This document shows, in pieces, positions 1-9,256 of a stretch of DNA of 64,000 nt (position 1 is the first letter of the stretch; every line of letters begins with the position of its first letter). The translations under genes were made by a program, and so were the position numbers. The stretch covers positions 1-64,000 of the forward strand of contig NZ_LJIC01000022.1 of the NCBI RefSeq assembly GCF_001295845.1, read 5' to 3'. The notes beneath the pieces are model-generated. The model worked only from the letters and a program-made list of their open reading frames with translations. It had not been told where the DNA came from and searched no databases. Origin of the DNA: Rhodopseudomonas sp. AAP120. Its GTDB lineage: Bacteria > Pseudomonadota > Alphaproteobacteria > Rhizobiales > Xanthobacteraceae.

Positions 1-2
1 CG

Positions 3-2219
3 CCGCTGGTGCCCGCCGCCCAGCAGGACGCGCCGGCTCCGGCGCCTGCCGCAGCCGCGCCCGCCGCCGAGGCCGCCAAGCCGGCGCCGAAGCCGGCCGC
101 CAAGGCAGCCAAGAAGACCAACGACCAGGAGGCCGCCCCGGCCGAAGGCGACCGCATCGCCAACCAGTCGATCCGCGTCAACGTCGACACGCTCGAACAC
201 CTGATGACGATGGTGTCCGAGCTGGTGCTGACCCGCAATCAGCTGCTCGAGATCAGCCGTCGCCACGAGGACACCGAGTTCAAGGTGCCGCTGCAACGGC
301 TGTCGACCGTCACGGCCGAGTTGCAGGACGGCGTGATGAAGACCCGGATGCAGCCGATCGGCAACGCCTGGCAGAAGCTGCCGCGGATCGTGCGCGATCT
401 CGCCTCCGAACTCGGCAAGCACATCGAACTCGAGATGCACGGCGCCGACACCGAGCTCGACCGCCAGGTGCTCGACCTGATCAAGGACCCGCTCACCCAC
501 ATGGTGCGCAATTCCGCCGATCACGGGCTGGAGCGTCCGGATGAGCGGGTGCGCAACGGCAAGCCCGAGCAGGGCACCATTCGTCTCTCCGCCTATCACG
601 AGGGCGGCCATATCGTGATCTGCATCGCCGACAACGGCCGCGGTCTCAACACCGAGAAGATCAAGGCCAAGGCGATCGCCAACGGCCTGGTCAGCGAAGC
701 CGACGTCGAGCGGATGACCGAGGCGCAGATCCACAAATTCATCTTCGCGCCGGGTTTCTCCACCGCGGCCGAAGTCACGAGCGTGTCCGGCCGCGGCGTC
801 GGCATGGATGTGGTGCGCACCAATATCGACCAGATCGGCGGCACCATCGAGATCAAGTCGGTGGCCGGCGAGGGCTCCAGCGTCACCATCAAGATCCCGC
901 TGACGCTGGCGATCGTCTCGGCGCTGATCGTCGAGGCCGGCGGCGACCGCTTCGCGATTCCGCAGCTCGCGGTGGTGGAGCTGGTCCGCGCGCGGGCCAA
1001 TTCCGAGCACCGCATCGAACGCATCAAGGATACCCCGGTGCTGCGGCTGCGCGACAAGCTGCTGCCGCTGATGCACCTCAAGAAGCTGCTGCACATCGAC
1101 GACGGCACCGGCTCGACCGAGCCGGAAAACGGCTTCATCGTGGTCACGCAGGTCGGCAGCCAGACCTTCGGTATCGTCGTCGACGCGGTGTTCCACACCG
1201 AGGAAATCGTCGTCAAACCGATGTCGACCAAGCTGCGTCACATCGGCATGTTCTCCGGCAACACCATCCTGGGTGACGGCGCGGTGATCATGATCGTCGA
1301 CCCCAACGGCATCGCGCAGGCGCTCGGCACCTCGGTGTCGGCTCAGCACGATCTGTCCGAGCAGAGCGCCGCGACGCGCGCGGCGTCCACCGAACAGCTG
1401 ACTTCGCTGTTGGTGTTCCGCTCGGGCTCGCCGCAGCCGAAGGCGGTGCCGCTGTCGCTGGTCACCCGCCTCGAAGAGATCGCCGCCGACAAGATCGAAA
1501 CGTCGAACGGCCGCTACATGGTGCAGTATCGCGATCAGCTGATGCCGCTGGTGCTGATGGAGGGCGTTGCCGTCGCCACCACCGGCGTGCAGCCGATCCT
1601 GGTGTTCGCCGACGAAGACCGCAGCATGGGGCTCGTCGTCGACGAGATCGTCGACATCGTCGAGGAGCATCTGCAGATCCAGGTCGGCTCCAGCCGCGAG
1701 GGCATCCTCGGCTCGGCCGTGATCAAGGGCCTTGCCACCGAAGTCATCGACGTCGCGCACTTCCTGCCGATGGCGTTCTCCGATTGGCTCGCCCGCAAGG
1801 AGATGAAGCAGTCGATCAGCACCCGCTCAGTGCTGCTGGTCGACGACTCCGCCTTCTTCCGCAACATGCTCGGGCCGGTGCTGAAGGCCGCCGGCTACAA
1901 GGTGCGGGTCGCGACTTCGGCGGTCGAAGGCCTGTCGGTGCTGCGTACCGGCGCTCAGTTCGACGTGATCCTGACCGACATCGAGATGCCGGAAATGAAC
2001 GGCTTCGAATTCGCCGAGGCGATCCGCGCCGACGCCAAGCTCGGCACGACGCCGGTGATCGCGCTGTCCTCGCTGGTGTCGCCGGCGGCGATCGAGCGCG
2101 GCCGTCAGGCCGGTCTCTCCGACTACGTGGCCAAGTTCGACCGCCCGGGCCTGATCGCAGCGCTCAAGGAGCAGACCATCGGCCATGACCGGGCCGAGCT
2201 GCAGCAGCAGGCGGCATGA
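3..2219 (+). CDS. cheA: Hybrid chemotaxis histidine kinase CheA with C-terminal receiver (5' end outside window)
   Basis: Cytoplasmic kinase of the chemoreceptor array that passes phosphate to CheY and CheB. The reading frame is open to the window edge, so the N-terminal phosphotransfer (Hpt/P1) domain lies upstream. Counting from the ATG at 9, an Ala/Pro-rich linker fills residues 1-50, the P3 dimerisation helices about 54-125, and the ATPase core about 150-295 (N box HMVRNSADHG near 163, G2 box SGRGVGMD near 259). A CheW-like P5 domain follows at about 297-430, then apparently a second CheW-like domain at about 455-590, and a receiver at about 605-725 with LLVDDS and phosphoacceptor Asp 657 (ILTDIEMPE). 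The stop overlaps a possible upstream ATG of cheW. The hybrid CheA-REC form is known in alphaproteobacteria; the second CheW-like domain is my reading of the sequence. Confidence 0.95.
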   Translation, partial: PLVPAAQQDAPAPAPAAAAPAAEAAKPAPKPAAKAAKKTNDQEAAPAEGDRIANQSIRVNVDTLEHLMTMVSELVLTRNQLLEISRRHEDTEFKVPLQRLSTVTAELQDGVMKTRMQPIGNAWQKLPRIVRDLASELGKHIELEMHGADTELDRQVLDLIKDPLTHMVRNSADHGLERPDERVRNGKPEQGTIRLSAYHEGGHIVICIADNGRGLNTEKIKAKAIANGLVSEADVERMTEAQIHKFIFAPGFSTAAEVTSVSGRGVGMDVVRTNIDQIGGTIEIKSVAGEGSSVTIKIPLTLAIVSALIVEAGGDRFAIPQLAVVELVRARANSEHRIERIKDTPVLRLRDKLLPLMHLKKLLHIDDGTGSTEPENGFIVVTQVGSQTFGIVVDAVFHTEEIVVKPMSTKLRHIGMFSGNTILGDGAVIMIVDPNGIAQALGTSVSAQHDLSEQSAATRAASTEQLTSLLVFRSGSPQPKAVPLSLVTRLEEIAADKIETSNGRYMVQYRDQLMPLVLMEGVAVATTGVQPILVFADEDRSMGLVVDEIVDIVEEHLQIQVGSSREGILGSAVIKGLATEVIDVAHFLPMAFSDWLARKEMKQSISTRSVLLVDDSAFFRNMLGPVLKAAGYKVRVATSAVEGLSVLRTGAQFDVILTDIEMPEMNGFEFAEAIRADAKLGTTPVIALSSLVSPAAIERGRQAGLSDYVAKFDRPGLIAALKEQTIGHDRAELQQQAA

Positions 2220-2245
2220 CGAAGGACCAGGAAGGACACCAGACG

Positions 2246-2716
2246 ATGAGCCGGCAAGTCGACGCCATCAGCGGCAACACCACCCAATACGCCACGGCGA
2301 TGATCGGCGGGCAGCTGTTCGGGCTGCCGATCTCGCGCGTGCAGGACGTGTTCATGCCGGAGCGACTGACGCGGGTGCCGCTGGCGCCCGACGACGTCGC
2401 CGGCGTGCTCAATCTGCGCGGCCGCATCGTCACCGCGATCGACATGCGGGCCCGGCTCGGCCTGCCGAAGAACGACAGCGGCAAGCCGCCGATGGCGATG
2501 GGCGTCGACCTGCGTGGTGAATCCTACGGCCTGCTGATCGACACGATCGGCGAGGTGCTGACGCTTCCGGACGAAGGTCGCGAGGTCAATCCGGTCAATC
2601 TCGATCCGCGGATGGCTTCCTTCGCCAACGGCGTGCACCGTCTCGACGGCCAACTGATGGTCGTGCTCGACGTCGACAAGGTTCTCGAAATCGCAAACGC
2701 GCGGATGGCCGCGTAA
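2246..2716 (+). CDS. cheW: Chemotaxis coupling protein CheW
   Basis: Adaptor that links CheA to chemoreceptors. It is about 156 residues, the usual CheW size. The CheW core is clear: QLFGLPISRVQDVF, then GVLNLRGRIVTAIDMR, then LIDTIGEVL. I chose the ATG at 2246 because AGGAAGG lies about 8 bases before it. An in-frame ATG at 2216 overlaps the cheA stop (ATGA) and would add ten polar residues. It is second in the cheA-cheW-cheY-cheB-cheR run, all on one strand with short gaps. Confidence 0.95.
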   Translation: MSRQVDAISGNTTQYATAMIGGQLFGLPISRVQDVFMPERLTRVPLAPDDVAGVLNLRGRIVTAIDMRARLGLPKNDSGKPPMAMGVDLRGESYGLLIDTIGEVLTLPDEGREVNPVNLDPRMASFANGVHRLDGQLMVVLDVDKVLEIANARMAA

Positions 2717-2778
2717 TCGGAACGTACCGGCGACAACAATCGTCCGTTCGTTCGGGCGCTGACTGACAGAGGCAGACA

Positions 2779-3144
2779 ATGAAGACATGTTTGGTGGTCG
2801 ACGACTCGAGCGTGATCCGAAAGGTCGCACGGCGCATCCTCGAAGGACTCGAATTCGAGATCGTCGAGGCCGAGGACGGTGAGAAGGCGCTCGAGGCTTG
2901 CAAGCACGGGCTGCCCGACGCGGTGCTGCTCGATTGGAACATGCCGGTGATGGACGGCTACGAATTCCTGCGCAATCTGCGCCGGATGCCGGGTGGGGAC
3001 GCGCCGAAGGTGGTGTTCTGCACCACCGAGAACGACGTCGCCCACATCGCGCGCGCGCTTCACGCCGGCGCCAACGAGTACATCATGAAGCCGTTCGACA
3101 AGGACATCGTGACGGCGAAGTTTCAGGAAGTCGGCCTGATCTGA
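2779..3144 (+). CDS. cheY: Single-domain response regulator CheY
   Basis: A 121-residue stand-alone receiver. It carries the acidic pair in VVDDSS near the N-terminus, the phosphoacceptor Asp in VLLDWNMPVMDG, Thr in FCTTEND and the conserved Lys in IMKPFDKD. When phosphorylated by CheA it would bind the flagellar motor switch. Its place between cheW and cheB supports the name. The ATG at 2779 has an AGAGGC-type ribosome binding site just upstream. A 62-base gap separates it from cheW and holds a weak stress-promoter-like match, listed in the findings. Confidence 0.94.
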   Translation: MKTCLVVDDSSVIRKVARRILEGLEFEIVEAEDGEKALEACKHGLPDAVLLDWNMPVMDGYEFLRNLRRMPGGDAPKVVFCTTENDVAHIARALHAGANEYIMKPFDKDIVTAKFQEVGLI

Positions 3145-3216
3145 GCTGATCCGCCGAAAGGCGATCGACGCCGCGTCGTCCGACGCGGTGGGGCATGTGC
3201 GTTGCGTCGGTGAGTG

Positions 3217-4416
3217 ATGAGTGTAGCATTGGCAGGCAGTCCCGCCGCAAGTTCGACGCAGTACGAACCTCTGCGCGTCATGATCGTCGACGATTCCGTC
3301 GTGATCCGCGGGCTGATCTCGCGCTGGATCGAAGCGGAGCCCGACATGACCGTCGCGGCCTCGCTGCGCACCGGGCTCGATGCCGTCAACCAGCTCGACC
3401 GCGTCCGTCCCGACGTCGCGGTGCTCGATATCGAGATGCCGGAACTCGACGGCATCTCGGCGTTGCCGAAACTGCTCGCCAAGAAGCGCGACCTGATCAT
3501 CATCATGGCGTCGACGCTGACCCGCCGCAACGCGGAGATCAGCTTCAAGGCCCTGTCGCTCGGCGCCGCCGATTACATCCCCAAGCCGGAGTCGACCCGC
3601 GAGCCGCAGGCGGCCGACATCTTTAAGCACGACCTGCTGCAGAAGATCCGCAATCTCGGCGGCAAGGTGCGCCGCAGGGCGACGGGACTGGCCCCGGCCA
3701 CCGCGCCGACGCCCGCAACGCTGGTGCCGGCGGCGGCCCCGGCGGCCCTCCGCGAACCGATTTCGCACGCCGCGCCGGCTCAGACCGTCGCCAGCCAGGC
3801 CGCGCTGGTGAAGCGCTCGTTCGGCCCGACCGCGCCGCGTGTGCTGCTGATCGGCTCCTCGACCGGCGGACCGCAGGCGCTGATGGCGCTGGTCGCCGAC
3901 ATCGGCCCGGTGATCGATCGCTATCCGGTGCTGATCACTCAGCACATGCCGCCGACCTTCACGACGATTCTCGCCGAGCATCTGATGCGCGCCTCGCGTC
4001 GCCCGGCGCATGAGGGCGTCGACGGCGAAGCGATCAAGCCCGGCCGCATCTATCTGGCGCCCGGCGGCCGCCACATGCGCGTCGTCAAGCAGGGCGGCAA
4101 CCCGGTGATCGCGCTCGACGACGGCCCGCCGGTGAACTTCTGCAAGCCCGCGGTCGACCCGCTGTTCACCTCGGCGATCGACGTCTGGCAGGGCGGGATT
4201 CTCGCGGTGGTGCTGACCGGCATGGGCTCCGACGGCATGCGCGGCGGCAAGGAGATCGTCGCCGCCGGCGGCAGCGTCATCGCCCAGGACGAGGCGAGCA
4301 GCGTCGTCTGGGGCATGCCCGGCGCCGCCGCCAATGCGGGCATCTGCGCCGCGGTGCTGCCGCTTAATCAAATCGGGCCGAAGCTGAATCGGCTGTTTTC
4401 GGGAGATCGTTCGTGA
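3217..4416 (+). CDS. cheB: Protein-glutamate methylesterase/deamidase CheB
   Basis: Removes methyl groups from receptor glutamates, and deamidates receptor glutamines, opposing CheR. The N-terminal receiver (about residues 20-140) has Asp 71 in [12 protein letters not shown] Pro/Ala-rich linker spans about 150-205. The catalytic domain (about 208-395) has the Ser motif [10 protein letters not shown] near 213, His in TQHMPPTF and Asp in MGSDGMRGG near 338, which together form the known triad. A GTG directly precedes the ATG and could also start translation. The stop overlaps the cheR GTG start by four bases, so the two are probably translationally coupled. Confidence 0.96.
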   Translation: MSVALAGSPAASSTQYEPLRVMIVDDSVVIRGLISRWIEAEPDMTVAASLRTGLDAVNQLDRVRPDVAVLDIEMPELDGISALPKLLAKKRDLIIIMASTLTRRNAEISFKALSLGAADYIPKPESTREPQAADIFKHDLLQKIRNLGGKVRRRATGLAPATAPTPATLVPAAAPAALREPISHAAPAQTVASQAALVKRSFGPTAPRVLLIGSSTGGPQALMALVADIGPVIDRYPVLITQHMPPTFTTILAEHLMRASRRPAHEGVDGEAIKPGRIYLAPGGRHMRVVKQGGNPVIALDDGPPVNFCKPAVDPLFTSAIDVWQGGILAVVLTGMGSDGMRGGKEIVAAGGSVIAQDEASSVVWGMPGAAANAGICAAVLPLNQIGPKLNRLFSGDRS

Positions 4417-5291
4417 CGCCTGTCGATTTCGACTATCTGCGCAAGGCGCTCAAGGAACGCTCCGGCCTCGATCTATCGACCGACAAGCAATATCTGGTGG
4501 AGAGCCGGCTGCTGCCGCTGGCGCGCCGGCTCGGGCTCGACGGCATCGGCGATCTCGTCACCAAGATGAAGAACGGGGCCGACAAGGTCACCGCCGACGT
4601 CGTCGAGGCGATGACCACCAACGAGACCTTCTTCTTCCGCGACAAGCTGCCGTTCGATCATCTGCGCGAGGAGATTCTGCCGGCGCTGCTGGAGGCGCGG
4701 GCCGGCAAACGCAGCCTGCGGATCTGGTGCGCGGCGTCGTCGACCGGCCAGGAGCCGTATTCGATCGCGATGTGCCTCAAGGAGCTCGGCCCGGCGGTCG
4801 CCGGCTGGCGCTTCGAGATCGTCGCCACCGACCTGTCGCAAGCCGTGCTGGAGAAATCCAGGTCCGGCCTGTTCAGCCAGTTCGAAGTGCAGCGCGGGCT
4901 GCCGATCCAACTGCTGGTGAAGTACTTCAAGCAGATCGGCGATCTCTGGGAAATCAGCCCCGAATTGCGGTCGATGATCCAGCACCGCCAGTTCAACCTG
5001 CTGCAGGACTACTCGCAGCTCGGGATGTTCGACGTGATCTTCTGCCGCAACGTGCTGATCTATTTCGACCAGCCGACCAAGGTGTCGATCCTCGAGCGCC
5101 TGGCCAAGCGGCTCGAACCCGACGGCTACCTCGCCCTCGGCGCCGCCGAAACCGTGGTCGGCCTGACAGACACGTTCAAGCCGCATCCGACACGGCGCGG
5201 CATTTACTTGCCCAACGCGATGACCAAGTCGCCCTCGATCGTGCCGGCGGCGAAGCCGCTCGGGCAGTTCGCCGGGCTGCGGGCGGGTTGA
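4413..5291 (+). CDS. cheR: Chemotaxis protein methyltransferase CheR (copy 1)
   Basis: SAM-dependent methyltransferase that methylates chemoreceptor glutamates. It is 292 residues, a normal CheR length. The N-terminal helical domain ends with [11 protein letters not shown]. The SAM-binding core follows with [15 protein letters not shown] and EIVATDLS, then [14 protein letters not shown] and [12 protein letters not shown]. It starts with GTG inside the cheB stop. It is strikingly like the second CheR at 58340-59212, sharing long identical runs, so the two are paralogues. It is the last gene of the chemotaxis operon; a repeat-rich spacer follows. Confidence 0.96.
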   Translation: MTPVDFDYLRKALKERSGLDLSTDKQYLVESRLLPLARRLGLDGIGDLVTKMKNGADKVTADVVEAMTTNETFFFRDKLPFDHLREEILPALLEARAGKRSLRIWCAASSTGQEPYSIAMCLKELGPAVAGWRFEIVATDLSQAVLEKSRSGLFSQFEVQRGLPIQLLVKYFKQIGDLWEISPELRSMIQHRQFNLLQDYSQLGMFDVIFCRNVLIYFDQPTKVSILERLAKRLEPDGYLALGAAETVVGLTDTFKPHPTRRGIYLPNAMTKSPSIVPAAKPLGQFAGLRAG

Positions 5292-5344
5292 TCCGGCCTC
5301 GTTAGCCGACGTCTTCGTGTTCGACGGAACGCCGGGTGTGCCCC

Positions 5345-5505
5345 CTCTTCTGGCTTCCGGGTTCGCGCGCAAGAGCGCGCGCCCCGGAATGACGCTGCGG
5401 GGAGGGCCGCGGGCGGTTTCCGCAGCATCGGTTCTGCCGGCCAACCCCAAGCACTGTCATTCCGGGGCGCGCGCCTTTCGCGCGCGAACCCGGAATCTCG
5501 CAGTT
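5345..5505. repeat. Pair of inverted GC-rich palindromic repeats
   Basis: Two related units face each other. The first (about 5355-5393) reads TTCCGGGTTCGCGCGC then GCGCGCGCCCCGGAATGAC. The second (about 5456-5500) is its reverse complement with small changes. Each unit can itself fold because its GCGCGC blocks pair. They sit in the spacer between the convergent cheR and ctrA genes. This is a dispersed intergenic palindrome, different from the CGTCATTGCGAGC family found elsewhere in the window. Confidence 0.75.
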
Positions 5506-5524
5506 TTGGAGACAGCGCGGTACA

Positions 5525-5552
5525 AACAAAAACCCCGCCATTTGCGGCGGGG
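5525..5552 (-). terminator. Rho-independent terminator of ctrA
   Basis: Read on the minus strand, CCCCGCC pairs with GGCGGGG across a six-base loop and is followed by TTTTTG. It lies about 55 bases past the ctrA stop. Confidence 0.85.
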
Positions 5553-5606
5553 CTGGAGGCTCTCGGGTGAGCGCCGGACGGGCGCTCTGGCAGAAAACGA
5601 ACCGGC

Positions 5607-6308
5607 TCAGGCCGGGATGCGGACGTCGTCCTCGGACGGTTCGCGCAGCACGTAGCCGCGGCCCCACACCGTTTCGATGAAGTTGCGGCCGTCGGACGCG
5701 TTGGCGAGCTTCTTGCGCAGCTTGCAGATGAAGACGTCGATGATCTTCAGTTCGGGCTCGTCCATGCCGCCGTAGAGGTGGTTCAGGAACATTTCCTTGG
5801 TCAGCGTCGTGCCCTTGCGCAAGCTGAGCAGCTCCAGCATCTGATATTCCTTGCCGGTCAGATGCACGCGCTGGCCGCCGACTTCGACGGTCTTGGTGTC
5901 GAGATTGACGACGAGGTCGCCGGTCTGGATCACCGACTGGGCATGGCCCTTGGACCGCCGCACGATCGCATGGATGCGGGCGACCAGCTCGTCCTTGTGG
6001 AACGGCTTGGTCATGTAGTCGTCGGCGCCGACGCCGAGACCCTTCACCTTGTCCTCGATGCCGGCGAGGCCGGACAGGATCAGGATCGGGGTTTTGATCT
6101 TGGAGACGCGCAGCTGCTTGAGAACGTCATAACCGGACATGTCCGGCAGGTTCAGATCGAGCAGGATGATGTCGTAGTCGTACAACTTGCCGAGGTCGAC
6201 GCCTTCTTCACCGAGATCCGTCGTATAGACATTGAAACTCTCGGATTTGAGCATCAATTCGATCGACTGCGCAGTCGCGCTGTCGTCTTCAATCAGCAAT
6301 ACGCGCAT
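5607..6308 (-). CDS. ctrA: Cell-cycle response regulator CtrA
   Basis: OmpR-type transcription factor that controls replication, division and polar or flagellar genes in alphaproteobacteria. It has 233 residues. The receiver (1-120) has IEDD, phosphoacceptor Asp 51 in [11 protein letters not shown] and Lys in DYMTKPF. The winged helix (about 125-225) contains [12 protein letters not shown] and [10 protein letters not shown], both typical of CtrA. The start has AAGGGG seven bases upstream. The upstream region holds six GANTC sites, which in Caulobacter and rhizobia would tie expression to DNA methylation by CcrM. Flagellar fliI lies divergently upstream. Confidence 0.97.
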   Translation of the reverse strand: MRVLLIEDDSATAQSIELMLKSESFNVYTTDLGEEGVDLGKLYDYDIILLDLNLPDMSGYDVLKQLRVSKIKTPILILSGLAGIEDKVKGLGVGADDYMTKPFHKDELVARIHAIVRRSKGHAQSVIQTGDLVVNLDTKTVEVGGQRVHLTGKEYQMLELLSLRKGTTLTKEMFLNHLYGGMDEPELKIIDVFICKLRKKLANASDGRNFIETVWGRGYVLREPSEDDVRIPA

Positions 6309-6385
6309 GCCAGTCCCCTTATAGCGCCGCTCCGGGCGTCAGGCGTCCGCACTACCTGCGGCACTGGAAACGCCTCTGAACAACT

Positions 6386-6554
6386 GATTCGGATCCTGAC
6401 GAGGTATGGTTAACAAATCCTGATTCTGGTCCGCAAGCTCTGTTCGTGCAATTTTTGCAGAATCGACGTAAGATGTTGCGCAGAAGCAGCTTTTTGTTAC
6501 CCGGCCTCTTCAAGTTTCACATTAAGAGTCAGTTTCAACCGACTCCCGCGACTC
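6386..6554. promoter_or_regulatory. Cluster of six GANTC (CcrM methylation) sites upstream of ctrA and fliI
   Basis: GANTC occurs at 6386-6390, 6422-6426, 6460-6464, 6526-6530, 6541-6545 and 6550-6554. None lies in the rest of this spacer (6309-6385 or 6555-6677). By chance fewer than one would be expected in 170 bases. CcrM methylation of GANTC is known to control a ctrA promoter in Caulobacter. A TTAAC half-site (6410-6414) and a TTAACGATGC...GTAAAC stretch (6611-6627) resemble CtrA half-sites but not the full TTAA-N7-TTAA consensus. Confidence 0.7.
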
Positions 6555-6677
6555 GCACCTTCGTTCTGATGGGCAAGCGCGTTCAGCCACCAAAGACAGT
6601 GACGCAATGATTAACGATGCGGGTAAACACGAAGTTAAGGTGACAGCGCCGCCCCCGACAAACTTAAGGGTTTCGCA

Positions 6678-8003
6678 ATGAAGGCCCTGGCGGAACAGAT
6701 CGGCGATATCGACGGCGTCAACATTTATGGCCGGGTGGTGGGCGTTCGCGGCCTGATGGTCGAGATCGCGGGTCCGATTCACGCGATGTCCGTTGGGGCG
6801 CGGATCGTTGTGGAAACTGGGGGAAGTCGCACCATTCCGTGCGAGGTGATCGGTTTCACCGGGAACAACGCGATGGTGATGCCGTTCGCCGGACTCGAAG
6901 GCGTGCGCCGCGGTTGCCGCGCAGTGATCGCCAACGCGGCCGCGCAGGTGCGGCCTTGCCAAGCCTGGCTTGGCCGCGTCGTTAACGCTTTGGGCGAACC
7001 GATCGACGGCAAGGGGCCGCTGCCGCAGGGGCCGTCGCCGATGCCGTTCCGCAATTCGCCGCCGCCGGCGCATTCGCGCAAGCGGGTCGGCGCGCCGCTC
7101 GATCTCGGCGTTCGCGCGCTCAACACCTTTCTCACCTGCTGCCGCGGCCAGCGCATGGGCATCTTCGCCGGTTCCGGCGTCGGCAAATCGGTGCTGCTGT
7201 CGATGCTGGCGCGGAACGTCGACGCCGCCGTCTCGGTGATCGGGCTGATCGGCGAACGTGGCCGCGAGGTCCAGGAGTTCCTGCAGGACGATCTCGGCGA
7301 GGAGGGCCTTGCCCGCTCGGTGGTGGTGATCGCGACCTCGGACGAGCCGGCGCTGATGCGCCGCCAGGCGGCCTATCTGACGCTGTCGATCGCCGAGTAC
7401 TTTCGCGACGAAGGCAAGGACGTGCTGTGCCTGATGGATTCCGTCACGCGCTTCGCCATGGCGCAGCGCGAGATCGGGCTGTCCGCCGGCGAACCGCCGA
7501 CCGCCAAGGGCTATACGCCGACCGTATTTACCGAGCTGCCGAAGCTGCTGGAGCGTGCCGGCCCCGGCATGGGCGAGGGCACCATCAGCGGGATCTTCAC
7601 GGTGCTGGTCGACGGTGACGACCACAACGAACCGGTCGCCGACGCCGTCCGCGGCATTCTCGACGGCCATATCGTCATGCAGCGCTCCATCGCGGAACGC
7701 GGACGTTATCCCGCCATCAACGTGCTCAAATCGGTGTCCCGCACGATGCCGCGCTCGTGCGATCCGGCCTATCTGCCGGTGATCAAGCGGGCCCGGCAGG
7801 TGATGGCGACCTACGCCGACATGGAGGAACTGATCCGGCTCGGCGCCTATCGGCCCGGCTCCAGCGTCGAAGTCGACGAGGCGGTGCGGCTGCACGAGCC
7901 GCTGGAGGAGTTCCTGCGCCAGGGCAAGGACGAGGCGACCAGCCTTGCGACAGGTTATGCCCAGCTCGACCAGATCCTGAACTCCGTGGAAACGGAACGC
8001 TAA
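6678..8003 (+). CDS. fliI: Flagellum-specific export ATPase FliI
   Basis: Cytoplasmic F1-beta-like ATPase that powers type III export of flagellar subunits with FliH and FliJ. It has 441 residues, the normal size. A beta-barrel N-terminal domain is followed by Walker [12 protein letters not shown] near residue 163, the type III ATPase signature [10 protein letters not shown], Walker B-type [12 protein letters not shown], and a C-terminal domain with GAYRPGSS. The ATG at 6678 follows AAGGG-rich sequence. fliJ lies 108 bases downstream. Confidence 0.97.
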   Translation: MKALAEQIGDIDGVNIYGRVVGVRGLMVEIAGPIHAMSVGARIVVETGGSRTIPCEVIGFTGNNAMVMPFAGLEGVRRGCRAVIANAAAQVRPCQAWLGRVVNALGEPIDGKGPLPQGPSPMPFRNSPPPAHSRKRVGAPLDLGVRALNTFLTCCRGQRMGIFAGSGVGKSVLLSMLARNVDAAVSVIGLIGERGREVQEFLQDDLGEEGLARSVVVIATSDEPALMRRQAAYLTLSIAEYFRDEGKDVLCLMDSVTRFAMAQREIGLSAGEPPTAKGYTPTVFTELPKLLERAGPGMGEGTISGIFTVLVDGDDHNEPVADAVRGILDGHIVMQRSIAERGRYPAINVLKSVSRTMPRSCDPAYLPVIKRARQVMATYADMEELIRLGAYRPGSSVEVDEAVRLHEPLEEFLRQGKDEATSLATGYAQLDQILNSVETER

Positions 8004-8111
8004 CTTTGTCACGTCATCATGCTTGGCACGTCAATCGTTTTGCCGGTTGGCCCCTCGCGGGAGGCCGGTGATGTCCCGCGTTGAATCGGGACTTCTGGGG
8101 AGTACGAGTCG

Positions 8112-8531
8112 ATGAAGTCACGTGACACGCTGATCCGCTTGAAGAAGTTTCAGGTCGACGAACGGCGCAGGCGAGTGGCCCAGATCGAGGGAATGATCGC
8201 GGATTTCCAGCGTATGTCGGTGGACCTCGAGCGCGAAATCCAGACCGAACAGGAACGCGCCGGCATCAGCGATCCCACGCACTTCGCCTATCCCACCTAC
8301 GCCAAGGCCGCGATCCAGCGCCGCGAGAATCTGACCCGCTCGGCCGACGAGTTGCGCGTGCAGCTCGAAGATGCCCGCGCGCAGCTGTCCGAGGCCTATG
8401 ACGAGTTGAAGAAGGTCGAGCTGCTCGACGAGCGCGATCAGGCGCGCGAGCGCGCCGAGGAGAGCGCGCGCGAGCAGGCCGATCTCGACAGCATTGGCCT
8501 GATGCGCTCCCGTCTCGGCGCGATCGCCTGA
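8112..8531 (+). CDS. fliJ: Flagellar export protein FliJ
   Basis: Small coiled-coil protein of 139 residues that works with FliI and the export gate FlhA. Almost all of it is predicted charged helix with heptads of Leu, Ile, Glu, Arg and Lys. It begins MKSRDTLIRLKKFQVDERRR, a typical FliJ opening. The identification rests on size, coiled coil and position after fliI. GGGGAG lies upstream of the start. A strong terminator follows. Confidence 0.9.
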   Translation: MKSRDTLIRLKKFQVDERRRRVAQIEGMIADFQRMSVDLEREIQTEQERAGISDPTHFAYPTYAKAAIQRRENLTRSADELRVQLEDARAQLSEAYDELKKVELLDERDQARERAEESAREQADLDSIGLMRSRLGAIA

Positions 8532-8554
8532 ACGGACGTCGCCGCGATATCGCA

Positions 8555-8584
8555 AAGCCCGGGTCACGCCCGGGCTTTTTGTTT
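8555..8584 (+). terminator. Rho-independent terminator after fliIJ
   Basis: AAGCCCGGG pairs with CCCGGGCTT across a five-base loop, followed by TTTTTGTTT. It begins 24 bases after the fliJ stop. Confidence 0.92.
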
Positions 8585-8707
8585 GGAGTATCCACAATCG
8601 CCGCGGTGGTGCCGTGGCGGAACGCGCGGGCGCGGGATATGCTGAAGCGTGGCCGAGCCGATCGGCCGAACGGACCGGAGCGGCGCGAGCGCCGGGGTGG
8701 GGACTGA

Positions 8708-9256
8708 ATGCTGACGTCGGCTGAGTTGGTCTGGCTGATCGCCGCTGTGGCCAAGGGGGACCAGGCGGCCTTCGAGCGGCTTTACAACGCCACGCGCGCG
8801 AAACTCTACGGCGTCGTTCTGCGTATCTTGCGCCGTCAGGATCTCGCGGAAGAGGTCGTCCAGGAAGCTTACGTCAAGATCTGGAACAGCGCAGGAACGT
8901 TCAATCCCGGCGTTGCTTCTCCGATCACCTGGATGGCGTCGATCGCGCGTAACCGGGCGATCGACGTCGCGCGCAAGCGTAGCGAAGTCTCGATCGAGGA
9001 CGAGCCGTCCGCGCAGGAGGCCGCCGCCGATTCGCCGGACCCGCTGGCCCGCCGTGAGATGACAGAGGAATTGAAGCGACTGCTCGAATGCGTCGGCCGG
9101 CTGGAGCCGGACCGCCAGAAACTCGTGCTGCTCGCTTACTACAACGGTTGGAGCCGCGAACAGCTCGCGGCGAAGTTCGACGCGCCGGTGAACACGGTCA
9201 AGACCTGGCTTCGCCGTAGCATGCTCGACATTCGGGAGTGTTTGGGACTCGTCTGA
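8708..9256 (+). CDS. ECF-family RNA polymerase sigma factor (SigK-like)
   Basis: Extracytoplasmic-function sigma factor of 182 residues that directs RNA polymerase to a stress regulon. Region 2 (about 20-85) has the conserved DLAEEVVQEAYVKIW and SPITWMASIARNRAID. Region 4 (about 125-178) has LEPDRQKLVLLAYYNGWS followed by the helix-turn-helix VNTVKTWLRR. There is no extra C-terminal domain. Its TGA overlaps the ATG of the downstream anti-sigma gene (TGATG), the usual arrangement for a sigma/anti-sigma pair. The inducing signal cannot be read from the sequence. Confidence 0.93.
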   Translation: MLTSAELVWLIAAVAKGDQAAFERLYNATRAKLYGVVLRILRRQDLAEEVVQEAYVKIWNSAGTFNPGVASPITWMASIARNRAIDVARKRSEVSIEDEPSAQEAAADSPDPLARREMTEELKRLLECVGRLEPDRQKLVLLAYYNGWSREQLAAKFDAPVNTVKTWLRRSMLDIRECLGLV

